Shown here in pieces: positions 6,943 to 13,068 of a DNA stretch of 13,068 bases. The translations under genes were made by a program, and so were the position numbers. The notes under the pieces are model-generated. The model saw nothing but the letters and a program-made list of their open reading frames with translations, was not told the origin of the DNA and did not search any database. The stretch is from an uncultured Bacteroidales bacterium (GTDB lineage: Bacteria; Bacteroidota; Bacteroidia; Bacteroidales; P3): assembly GCA_900319595.1 (NCBI GenBank), contig ONOZ01000160.1, positions 1-13,068 on the forward strand, given 5' to 3'. Position 1 is the stretch's first letter, and the number at the start of each line of letters is the position of its first letter.

Positions 6943-7479
6943 ATGGACAGGGATAAACTTTCGATGGAGCAGTTAGGCAGAATATCGGTGGAGGAATACA
7001 AAAGAAAAGAGAAAACTCCTATAGTATTAGTTTTAGATAACATAAGAAGTATGTCAAATATAGGTTCCATATTTCGTAGTGCAGATGCGTTTTGCTTAGA
7101 AAAGATATATTTGTGTGGGATTACGGCAACGCCTCCTCATAGAGAGATAAACAAAACGGCGTTAGGTGCAACCGATAGTGTAGATTGGCAATATATGGAA
7201 TCAACTTTTGAATGCGTGAAAACATTAAAATCAAAAGGATATACCATTTACTCACTTGAACAAACTAAAAATTCTATTATGCTAAACGATTTCAAAGTGT
7301 CTTCTATTCCAATGGCAATTGTGGTAGGTAATGAAGTAGAAGGGGTAGAGCAGCAGGTGATAGATTTTTGCGATGATGTGATAGAAATTCCACAATTTGG
7401 CACAAAACATTCTTTAAATGTGAGCGTATCTTGTGCAGTAGTTGTTTGGGAAATCGTAAAGCAGTTAAAATTTCAGTAA
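6943..7479 (+). CDS. SpoU/TrmH-family RNA 2'-O-methyltransferase
   Basis: This 178-residue SPOUT-superfamily enzyme uses S-adenosylmethionine to methylate a ribose 2'-OH in RNA. All three family motifs are present. Motif 1 is around N39-I-G and R45 (SNIGSIFRSADAF). Motif 2 is IVVGNEVEGV at 126-135. Motif 3 is IEIPQFG...SLNVSVSCAV at 147-166, where the knot and SAM pocket form. It lacks the N-terminal RNA-binding extension of RlmB and matches the short TrmH-like group. Whether the target is tRNA G18 or another site cannot be told. It starts 4 bases after the GldN-like pair and probably shares their transcript, with no obvious functional link. Its stop codon lies in the base of the terminator hairpin shared with pncC. 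Confidence 0.9.
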   Translation: MDRDKLSMEQLGRISVEEYKRKEKTPIVLVLDNIRSMSNIGSIFRSADAFCLEKIYLCGITATPPHREINKTALGATDSVDWQYMESTFECVKTLKSKGYTIYSLEQTKNSIMLNDFKVSSIPMAIVVGNEVEGVEQQVIDFCDDVIEIPQFGTKHSLNVSVSCAVVVWEIVKQLKFQ

Positions 7480-7534
7480 TCACAAGAAAAAATCAATTAT
7501 TTTCGCTAATTAGTAAATTTTTTCTTGTGATTAT
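7476..7534. terminator. Bidirectional terminator overlapping both gene ends (methyltransferase / pncC)
   Basis: A perfect 15-bp inverted repeat, 7478-7492 with 7518-7532, extends outward by one A-T and one G-T pair and inward by one T-A pair. A small 5-bp inner stem (7495-7499 with 7507-7511) caps it. The upper stem is A6/T6. The left arm begins in the TAA stop of the methyltransferase gene. The right arm encodes residues 161-165 of PncC on the other strand. Only 13 bases separate the two convergent genes. Confidence 0.75.
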
Positions 7535-8011
7535 AATATTCTGTAATACAAGGGATAATGCAAGGTAAGAAACTTTGTTAATAAAATCCGTTCTATTTGT
7601 CTTGAAACAACATCTCTTTATGATAGTTGTCCCTTTTTTATCAGCAAAACATATAAAAACAGTACCTACTTCTGTATTTGTGCCGTCAGAATCGGGACCC
7701 GCTAAACCGGTTGTGGATATGGCGTAATCGGTATCATATAATTTTAAAACCCCTTGTGCCATCTGTTTTGCTGTTTGCTCACTTACTGCACCATATTGTT
7801 GTAATGTTTGGTTGCTTACATTAAGAACTCTATTTTTTATCTCATTGCAATAAGCCACAACTCCACCTTTGAAAAAAGAAGACACACCTGCTATTTCTGT
7901 TATACGATGGGCAATATTTCCTCCCGTACAACTCTCAGCCACAGCAATAGTTTGCTTATTTTGTTTCAGTATCTCGCCTATTGTATTTATAATTGAGTTT
8001 TCTGTTTGCAT
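7493..8011 (-). CDS. pncC: Nicotinamide-nucleotide amidase (stand-alone CinA C-terminal domain)
   Basis: At 172 residues this has the length of a single CinA C-terminal domain, without the N-terminal MoaB-like domain of full CinA. PncC hydrolyses nicotinamide mononucleotide to nicotinate mononucleotide and ammonia, recycling pyridine nucleotides in the cytoplasm. Diagnostic segments are AESCTGG (catalytic Ser27), the VVAYCNEIK segment (Tyr54, Lys59), YGAVSEQTA, and the STTGLAGPDSDGT...EVGTVFI signature at 99-120. The start at ATG 8009-8011 lies about 26 bases downstream of the predicted transcription start. The gene is monocistronic and convergent with the RNA methyltransferase gene. The last dozen residues lie within the shared terminator and look free to vary. 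Confidence 0.92.
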   Translation of the reverse strand: MQTENSIINTIGEILKQNKQTIAVAESCTGGNIAHRITEIAGVSSFFKGGVVAYCNEIKNRVLNVSNQTLQQYGAVSEQTAKQMAQGVLKLYDTDYAISTTGLAGPDSDGTNTEVGTVFICFADKKGTTIIKRCCFKTNRTDFINKVSYLALSLVLQNIIITRKNLLISENN

Positions 8012-8043
8012 AGTAAAGTTTTAGCTTTGCACCAATTTCTTTG

Positions 8044-8051
8044 CAAAGATA
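8044..8051 (-). promoter_or_regulatory. -7 promoter box for pncC
   Basis: Read on the minus strand this is TATCTTTG followed by C, an exact Bacteroidota TAnnTTTG box 32 bases before the pncC start. It overlaps a perfect 12-bp palindrome TCTTTGCAAAGA (8038-8049), which may be chance given the TTTGCAAA core. No well-spaced -33 element was found. Confidence 0.65.
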
Positions 8052-8206
8052 CGATTTTTAAATTTTATAATATGTATCCAACGGCAAAAAATTAGTTTGC
8101 TTATGAGTAAATTATCTAATTCTCAGTATAGATAGCATTTTTGACTTAGTGGCTTTTGAAAAATAATTTTTAAAAATTGTAACCAATATATATTTTTTAC
8201 GTAAAA

Positions 8207-8252
8207 TTGGGATAAATAGTAAAAAAAAGTAAAAATTTGGTAATATTTGGAA
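8207..8252 (+). promoter_or_regulatory. Candidate MraZ operator: in-phase TTGG boxes upstream of mraZ
   Basis: TTGG occurs at 8207, 8237 and 8247, so the spacings are 30 and 10 bases and all three are on one helical face. The last two, TGGTA and TGGAA, are separated by exactly 5 bases. The first reads TGGGA. Known E. coli MraZ sites are direct TGGGN repeats with 5-base spacers upstream of mraZ. The two right-hand boxes flank the expected -33 region, so binding could block RNA polymerase. Inferred autorepression site. Confidence 0.45.
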
Positions 8253-8269
8253 ATTTTATAGTAAATTTG
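8236..8269 (+). promoter_or_regulatory. Promoter of the mraZ-rsmH-ftsL-ftsI-murE cluster
   Basis: The -7 box TAAATTTG followed by C lies at 8262-8269. A TTTG at 8236-8239, 22 bases upstream, is a plausible -33 element. Transcription should begin near 8275, leaving a leader of about 30 bases. No other TAnnTTTGC box or terminator is seen between the cluster genes, so this probably drives the whole set. Confidence 0.65.
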
Positions 8270-8304
8270 CAACTCATTAGCAGAGATTAAGGAAAATTAA
8301 AGGA

Positions 8305-8769
8305 ATGTCGTTGTTAGTTGGTGTAGAATATTGTAAGACAGATGCACAAGGTAGATTCAAAATGCCTGCAGCCATCAAGAAGCAATTAGATATTGTTTCT
8401 GACACTCGCTATTTTGTTCGTAAGAGCATATACAACGATTGTTTGGAAGTCTTTACTTATGATGCTTTTCAAAGAGAAGTTTCCTTTTTGAATACGAATT
8501 TAAATTTGTATGATCCTGATTCAAAGAAACTTTATAGACGTTTCATAGAGGGAAATATGTTGGAAATGGATTCTTTTGAACGTTTGTTAATTCCGGAAGC
8601 GATGCGACAGTCGGCACATATAACAAAAGAAATAGTAATCATAGGTTCAGGTAATTTTCTTGAAATATGGGCTGCTGAAACTTATAAAAAACTTGAAGAT
8701 GATAAGTTTGATTATAAACAAGTTGCAAAGAATTTACTATTAAATGTCAATGCCAAGCAATCAAATTAG
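8305..8769 (+). CDS. mraZ: Transcriptional regulator MraZ
   Basis: This 154-residue protein has two tandem SpoVT/AbrB-type half-barrel domains, each with the family DxxxR signature: D13-R17 (DAQGR, followed by KMP) and D89-R93 (DSFER, followed by LLIP). MraZ assembles into rings that bind direct repeats upstream of its own gene and controls the division and cell wall cluster; in E. coli it represses it. The length is typical. The start at 8305 follows AAGGA-type sequence at 8289-8293 and 8300-8304, neither ideally spaced. Its 3' end overlaps rsmH by 20-26 bases, which suggests translational coupling. Candidate binding boxes lie at 8207-8252. Confidence 0.95.
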   Translation: MSLLVGVEYCKTDAQGRFKMPAAIKKQLDIVSDTRYFVRKSIYNDCLEVFTYDAFQREVSFLNTNLNLYDPDSKKLYRRFIEGNMLEMDSFERLLIPEAMRQSAHITKEIVIIGSGNFLEIWAAETYKKLEDDKFDYKQVAKNLLLNVNAKQSN

Positions 8770-9670
8770 TACATATCATATTCCGGTATTACTTAATGAA
8801 TGCCTTGAGGGATTGAATATAAATCCTTGTGGTATTTATGTTGATTTAACCTTTGGTGGTGGCGGTCATTCACGTGCCATATTAGATAGATTGAATGACA
8901 ATGGACAACTTTTTGCCTTTGATAAAGATAAAGATGCAATAAATAACGCTATTGATGATGATAGGTTTTGTCTTATCAATGACGATTATTCCAATATGAC
9001 AAACCAACTTCGTTTATATAGAATTACAAGAGTAGATGGCATACTTGCTGATTTGGGAATCTCTTCTCATCAAATAGATACAGCTGACAGGGGCTTTACT
9101 TTTCGTCAAGACTCTCCGCTTGACTTACGTATGAATACGGACATCACATTTACTGCTGCAGATATAGTCAATGGTTACCCGGAAGAGCATATAACAAAAA
9201 TTCTGTTTTCTTATGCAGAGATTCCTAACGCAAAGCAAGTTGCAAGAATGATATGTAGAAATCGTGAGCAGGAGTATATTTCCACGACTGAGCAATTATG
9301 CAAAATTTTAAAACCACTTACTAAACCTAACGTAGAGAATAAGTTTTTTGCAAAGATATTTCAAGCGTTGAGAATAGAGGTTAATGACGAACTTACTTCA
9401 TTGGATAATATGCTTAACCAATGTGCCGAGATTTTAAAGCCACAAGGTCGTCTGGTTGTTATATCTTATCATTCGTTGGAGGACAAAAAAGTTAAGGAAG
9501 TTATGCGTTGTGGAAATACTAACGGAAAAGTAGAAAAGGATTTTTATGGAAATATCAATACTCCTTACAATATAGTTACTCGCAAACCTATAACGCCAAC
9601 AGAAGAAGAGGTATTAAGAAATTCACGTGCGAGGAGTGCAAAATTGAGAATAGCAGAAAAGAAAGAATAG
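8744..9670 (+). CDS. rsmH: 16S rRNA (cytosine-1402 N4)-methyltransferase
   Basis: This 308-residue SAM-dependent methyltransferase (formerly MraW) modifies C1402 of 16S rRNA in the ribosomal P site, together with RsmI. The SAM-binding motif is VDLTFGGGGHS at 33-43 with Asp60 nearby. DLGISSHQID (103-112), DSPLDLRMN (123-131), VISYHSLED and the C-terminal KPITPT...RARSAKLR are all intact. Length is normal. Two in-frame ATGs, at 8744 and 8750, both lie inside the end of mraZ; the sequence does not decide between them, since neither has a clear ribosome site. This overlap suggests that ribosomes finishing mraZ re-initiate here. ftsL follows after 5 bases. Confidence 0.95.
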   Translation: MSMPSNQISTYHIPVLLNECLEGLNINPCGIYVDLTFGGGGHSRAILDRLNDNGQLFAFDKDKDAINNAIDDDRFCLINDDYSNMTNQLRLYRITRVDGILADLGISSHQIDTADRGFTFRQDSPLDLRMNTDITFTAADIVNGYPEEHITKILFSYAEIPNAKQVARMICRNREQEYISTTEQLCKILKPLTKPNVENKFFAKIFQALRIEVNDELTSLDNMLNQCAEILKPQGRLVVISYHSLEDKKVKEVMRCGNTNGKVEKDFYGNINTPYNIVTRKPITPTEEEVLRNSRARSAKLRIAEKKE

Positions 9671-9675
9671 TAGTT

Positions 9676-9981
9676 ATGGGAGTGGTAAGAAAAATATTGA
9701 ACGGAACTTTTTTGCAGAAGATAACATTGAGCAATCTTTTGTTTATGGGTTTTTGTGTATTGTTGCTAATGGTATATATTTCTTTACGTTATACGTGCAA
9801 TGCTACTATAAGGAAAATAAATACTATTGACAAAGAAATAACTATTTTAAAAGCTAAAAGTTTAGAAACAAAAACAATATATCAAAATACTATATCTATG
9901 CATAATTTAGACAACAAACTAAAAGAAAGAGGCATTGGTATAAGTAAAGAACCAGTAAAAGATATAATAATTATAGAATAG
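9676..9981 (+). CDS. ftsL: Cell division protein FtsL, Bacteroidota type
   Basis: This is a 101-residue bitopic membrane protein. A basic cytoplasmic N-terminus of about 20 residues precedes one membrane segment at roughly 20-40 (NLLFMGFCVLLLMVYISLRY). A heptad-like, Lys/Ile-rich periplasmic stretch at about 43-80 is suited to a coiled coil. FtsL joins FtsB and FtsQ at the septum and activates the FtsWI synthase. Sequence identity to proteobacterial FtsL is not expected. The call rests on size, topology, the YISLRYTC segment familiar from Bacteroidales FtsL, and position between rsmH and ftsI, which is diagnostic in the dcw cluster. Gaps are 5 bases upstream and 4 downstream. Confidence 0.85.
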   Translation: MGVVRKILNGTFLQKITLSNLLFMGFCVLLLMVYISLRYTCNATIRKINTIDKEITILKAKSLETKTIYQNTISMHNLDNKLKERGIGISKEPVKDIIIIE

Positions 9982-9985
9982 ATAT

Positions 9986-12058
9986 ATGGCAGGATTTGAC
10001 AAAAATATTAAAGTTATAGTGCCTTTGTTATATTGGCTGTTTTTGGCGGTCTTTATAATGATTTTTGTCAAAGCATTAATATTGAAAACAAGTGATAGAG
10101 AGATATTTGTCCGTATAAATGACGGAAGAATGGTGCAAATGCATTCTTATTATGCACCTATTGGCGATATTTATTCTTATGATAATATTAGTGGAGAGTT
10201 GTTGTTGTTGGCATCCAATGAGATAAGATATGATATTTACTTGGATCTGGGGGTAGGGAATATCAATGCAATTGGAGAACAACCTAAGAAAGATTGGGTA
10301 ATTTCTCAAAAACTTTGGACCAGCAAATTGGATAGTCTTTGTTTGTTACTTGCCGATAGGTTTAAATCAAAAAATAAAAAACAATGGAAAGATTATCTTG
10401 TATCTAATAGGAATAAACAAAATCGTGGGACTCTTATTTCCAAAATGGCTACACAGGGCGATTTAGATACGTTAAGACATTTCAAAATGACTCGTAATGC
10501 CGTTGCATCAGATTTGAAATACAAGCGAGTGTATCCATATGGTGATTTGGCAAGACGCACAATAGGTATAGAATATATAGATAACGGTATAGAAAAACGT
10601 AATGGCATAGAGGGTTATTATGAATCTGTATTAAAAGGCAAGCGAGGTAAAAGATTAGAAAGGAATATTGTTCCGGGAGTTTGGGTGCCTGTTGATGACA
10701 CAATAGATATTAAGCCGAAACATGGGCAAGATATTATTACAACAATAGACATTCCGTTGCAAGAGTTAGCAGAAACTGCCTTAAGAAAGTGTTTGGATAG
10801 TAACGATGCTAAAGAAGGCTGCGTTATTTTGATGGAAACAAGAACAGGACATATTAAAGCGTTGGCATCTTTTTCTCGTTTAAACGACAGTACTTATTAT
10901 GAAAATAAAAATATTGCAGTTGGGTCACAGTATGAGCCTGGGAGTACATTCAAAACCGTAACGGCTATGTGTCTTTTGGATAAAGGATTTGTGGATACCT
11001 CAGATATTGTCCCTACCGGCATGAAAGAATTTCCTAACGCAACAAAACCTATTTACGATGTCAATAAAAAGGGGAGGGATAAAGACGTTTCATTTGCACG
11101 AGCAATGGAAATATCTTCCAATGTAGGTATTAGTTCCCTAGTTTATGAACATTACGGACATAATATTAACTCAAGAGAGCAGTTTGCAAAAGATTTACAA
11201 AAATATTTCTTGTATAAAACATTGAATTGCGACATTGCAGTCCATGAACCTTTACCAATAATAAGGTCTTCTCGTTATACAGACGATTTATTACGTATGT
11301 CTTTTGGGTATGCAACCTCAATGACTCCGCTACAACTATTAACATTTTATAATGGAATAGCAAACGATGGAGTAGTTGTCAAACCAATGTTTGTTCGTAG
11401 TGTCATGCAAGATGGAGTTATTATAAAAGATTTTACGGCAGACACCTTAAACAAGCAAATGTGCAAACCCGAAACATTAAAACTTATTCAAGACATGTTA
11501 AGACGAGTAGTACTTTATGGTACAGGGCGAAGGCTGAAATCGGCTTCATACGGTATTGCAGGAAAAAGCGGAACGGCAGAGGTGAATTATTCAAAAGGTA
11601 ATGTAGATAGCAAATATAGAATGCACAGAGCATCTTTTGCTGGGTATTTTCCTGCAGACAAACCACAATATTCTTGCATTGTCGTAATATCTGAGCCTCA
11701 AAAAGCCTTAACTCACGGAGGAGATTTGGCTGCACCTGTTTTTAGAGAAATAAGCGACAGAGTTATGGGCGTAAATTCTAATATGCAAAGTGTTTCAAAT
11801 AAAGGAATTCAAACGATAAATAAAGGTAATGATGTCATAAGCTATAACGCAGGAGTCAATAATCAAAACAAGATATTAGATACAAGTATTGTCCCAGATG
11901 TGAGGGGTTGGAGTTTAGCAGATGCTGTTTATTGTTTAGAAAAATTAGGAATGAAAGTAGCATTTGAAGGATATGGAAGTGTGAAAACTCAGAGTGTAGC
12001 ACCTAGAACCAAGATAGAGAAGGGCAAACTAATAAAACTAACGCTAAAACACAAATAG
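9986..12058 (+). CDS. ftsI: Septal peptidoglycan transpeptidase FtsI (PBP3) with C-terminal PASTA domain
   Basis: This 690-residue class B penicillin-binding protein cross-links septal peptidoglycan in the periplasm, partnered with FtsW. It has an N-terminal membrane anchor at about 9-33 and a dimerization-type domain (about 45-240). The transpeptidase domain shows all three catalytic motifs: S320-T-F-K323 (acylated serine), S377-S-N379 and K527-S-G529. A single PASTA domain at about 632-690 opens with VPDVRGWSLADA. PASTA on FtsI is usual in Bacteroidota and Gram-positives but absent from E. coli FtsI. The sequence GSQYEPGSTFK around the active serine is the canonical form. The gene starts 4 bases after ftsL and ends 3 bases before murE. 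No lesion is visible. Confidence 0.95.
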   Translation: MAGFDKNIKVIVPLLYWLFLAVFIMIFVKALILKTSDREIFVRINDGRMVQMHSYYAPIGDIYSYDNISGELLLLASNEIRYDIYLDLGVGNINAIGEQPKKDWVISQKLWTSKLDSLCLLLADRFKSKNKKQWKDYLVSNRNKQNRGTLISKMATQGDLDTLRHFKMTRNAVASDLKYKRVYPYGDLARRTIGIEYIDNGIEKRNGIEGYYESVLKGKRGKRLERNIVPGVWVPVDDTIDIKPKHGQDIITTIDIPLQELAETALRKCLDSNDAKEGCVILMETRTGHIKALASFSRLNDSTYYENKNIAVGSQYEPGSTFKTVTAMCLLDKGFVDTSDIVPTGMKEFPNATKPIYDVNKKGRDKDVSFARAMEISSNVGISSLVYEHYGHNINSREQFAKDLQKYFLYKTLNCDIAVHEPLPIIRSSRYTDDLLRMSFGYATSMTPLQLLTFYNGIANDGVVVKPMFVRSVMQDGVIIKDFTADTLNKQMCKPETLKLIQDMLRRVVLYGTGRRLKSASYGIAGKSGTAEVNYSKGNVDSKYRMHRASFAGYFPADKPQYSCIVVISEPQKALTHGGDLAAPVFREISDRVMGVNSNMQSVSNKGIQTINKGNDVISYNAGVNNQNKILDTSIVPDVRGWSLADAVYCLEKLGMKVAFEGYGSVKTQSVAPRTKIEKGKLIKLTLKHK

Positions 12059-12061
12059 AAG

Positions 12062-13068
12062 ATGAAAACTTTACAAGATATATTATATAATATAAATTAC
12101 AAGATAGAGGATAATATCTATAGTAATGGGGATTTATCTTTGTTTAACACATTGTATATTGAAGGTATTGCGTTTGATAGTAGAAGGGTAAAAGAAAATT
12201 ATGTGTTTGTAGCAGAGAAAGGGGAAGTTACGGATGGGCATCTATATATTGATAAGGCAATAAGCAATGGGGCCAAAGTTATTGTGTATGATAACAATGA
12301 GTTTTCCCCTAAAAATAATTCTATATTATATATTAAAGTACAATCTTCATCATTGGCGTTAGCTCAGATAGCAAAGAATTTTTACGATAATCCTTCTTCA
12401 AAACTAAAACTTGTTGGCGTAACTGGAACTAATGGAAAAACGACAACGGTAACACTTTTGTATGAGTTATTTACACGCCTTGGTTACAAATGTGGCAAGA
12501 TTTCGACAGTAGAAAATATAATTGTAGAGAAAATACTGTCAACCGAGAGGACAACACCTGACAGTATAACATTGAATGAACTTTTGTATGAAATGGTTTT
12601 GCAAGGGTGTGAATATGTTTTTATGGAAGTTTCCTCGCATTCAGTAGTTCAGAATCGTATTGCACAATTGGAGTTTGCAGGTGCGGTATTTTCAAATATA
12701 ACTCTTGACCATTTGGATTACCATAAAACATTTGCTGCCTACATTAAAGCAAAGAAGAAATTTTTTGATGCTTTACCAAAAACGGCTTTTGCATTGACTA
12801 ACATTGATGACAAAAATGGCGAGGTGATGTTACAAAATACCAAAGCAAAACGTTATATGTATTCTTTGGAAAGTGCAAAAGCAGACTTTAAAGCGAAGAT
12901 TTTGGAGTCATCCTTTGATGGGTTAGATTTAATAATAGACAATAAAGAGGTGTTTGTGTCAATTGTAGGACGTTTCAATGCTTATAATTTATTGGCAGTT
13001 TATTCTGTTGCGGTATTATTAGATGCAGATAAGATGGAAGTATTGAAAAATATCTCCATACTAAAAGC
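12062..13068 (+). CDS. murE: UDP-N-acetylmuramyl-tripeptide synthetase MurE (partial, runs off the window)
   Basis: The first 335 residues are present and the frame is open to the window edge. MurE adds the third amino acid to UDP-MurNAc-L-Ala-D-Glu in the cytoplasm, using ATP. Visible features are the substrate-binding FDSR (Ser40, Arg41), the Mur ligase P-loop GTNGKTT at 122-128, and ERTTPDS. MEVSSHS and NITLDHLDYH follow, and the start of the C-terminal region (GRFNAYN) is present. The DNPR-type motif that distinguishes meso-diaminopimelate enzymes from lysine enzymes lies beyond the edge, so the added residue cannot be read; diaminopimelate is usual for Bacteroidota. ATG 12062 lies 3 bases after ftsI. 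The order ftsI-murE is standard for the dcw cluster. Confidence 0.95.
   Translation, partial: MKTLQDILYNINYKIEDNIYSNGDLSLFNTLYIEGIAFDSRRVKENYVFVAEKGEVTDGHLYIDKAISNGAKVIVYDNNEFSPKNNSILYIKVQSSSLALAQIAKNFYDNPSSKLKLVGVTGTNGKTTTVTLLYELFTRLGYKCGKISTVENIIVEKILSTERTTPDSITLNELLYEMVLQGCEYVFMEVSSHSVVQNRIAQLEFAGAVFSNITLDHLDYHKTFAAYIKAKKKFFDALPKTAFALTNIDDKNGEVMLQNTKAKRYMYSLESAKADFKAKILESSFDGLDLIIDNKEVFVSIVGRFNAYNLLAVYSVAVLLDADKMEVLKNISILK

Larger units (their letters stand above)
8052..8304. other. AT-rich intergenic region between divergent pncC and mraZ
   Basis: No credible gene is visible here. The region holds long A and T runs and a 14-bp all-A/T palindrome (8165-8178). It also has a CCAAT/ATTGG inverted pair (8183-8187 and 8206-8210), and the mraZ promoter with candidate operator boxes in its last 100 bases. 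The pncC promoter adjoins the left edge. Confidence 0.6.

Noticed and set aside
8165..8178. 14-bp palindrome AATTTTTAAAAATT as an operator
   Set aside because: It is all A/T in an A/T-rich spacer, so chance is likely and it has no phase relation to a gene signal.

Overview
The window looks like an AT-rich chromosomal segment from a Bacteroidota bacterium, most likely Bacteroidales. Four things point there. The truncated first gene ends in a type IX secretion (T9SS) C-terminal sorting domain. The prolyl-tRNA synthetase is of the archaeal/eukaryal-like type. The intergenic regions carry Bacteroidota-type -7 promoter boxes (TAnnTTTG, four of them followed by C). The cell-wall cluster has the Bacteroidota form of ftsL and a PASTA-bearing ftsI. 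Genus and species cannot be read from this sequence.

Layout: (1) 1-309, the end of a T9SS-exported protein, closed by a hairpin shared with the convergent proS. (2) 397-1869, proS on the minus strand. (3) 2005-4815, a lipoprotein with an extreme Trp/Tyr/Gly/His core and a long Ser/Asn/Arg tail, then a FadL/OmpP1-like outer-membrane barrel, ending at a terminator hairpin. (4) 4965-7479, a tight three-gene unit: two exported proteins built from a repeated GldN/PorN-like module, then a SpoU-family RNA methyltransferase. (5) 7493-8011, pncC on the minus strand, sharing a long perfect hairpin with the methyltransferase. (6) 8305 to the end, the division and cell wall (dcw) cluster mraZ-rsmH-ftsL-ftsI-murE, with murE cut by the window edge.

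The dcw genes are packed with short gaps or an overlap. They appear to be driven from one promoter just upstream of mraZ. That promoter contains in-phase TTGG boxes that could be MraZ operators. Together these genes cover division-linked transcription control (mraZ), 16S rRNA methylation (rsmH), the divisome scaffold (ftsL), septal transpeptidation (ftsI) and UDP-MurNAc-tripeptide synthesis (murE).

No mobile element, CRISPR array, tRNA or rRNA gene was seen. Most of the window is housekeeping. The least ordinary parts are the duplicated GldN-like pair (4965-6938), the low-complexity lipoprotein (2005-3264) and the candidate MraZ operator (8207-8252).
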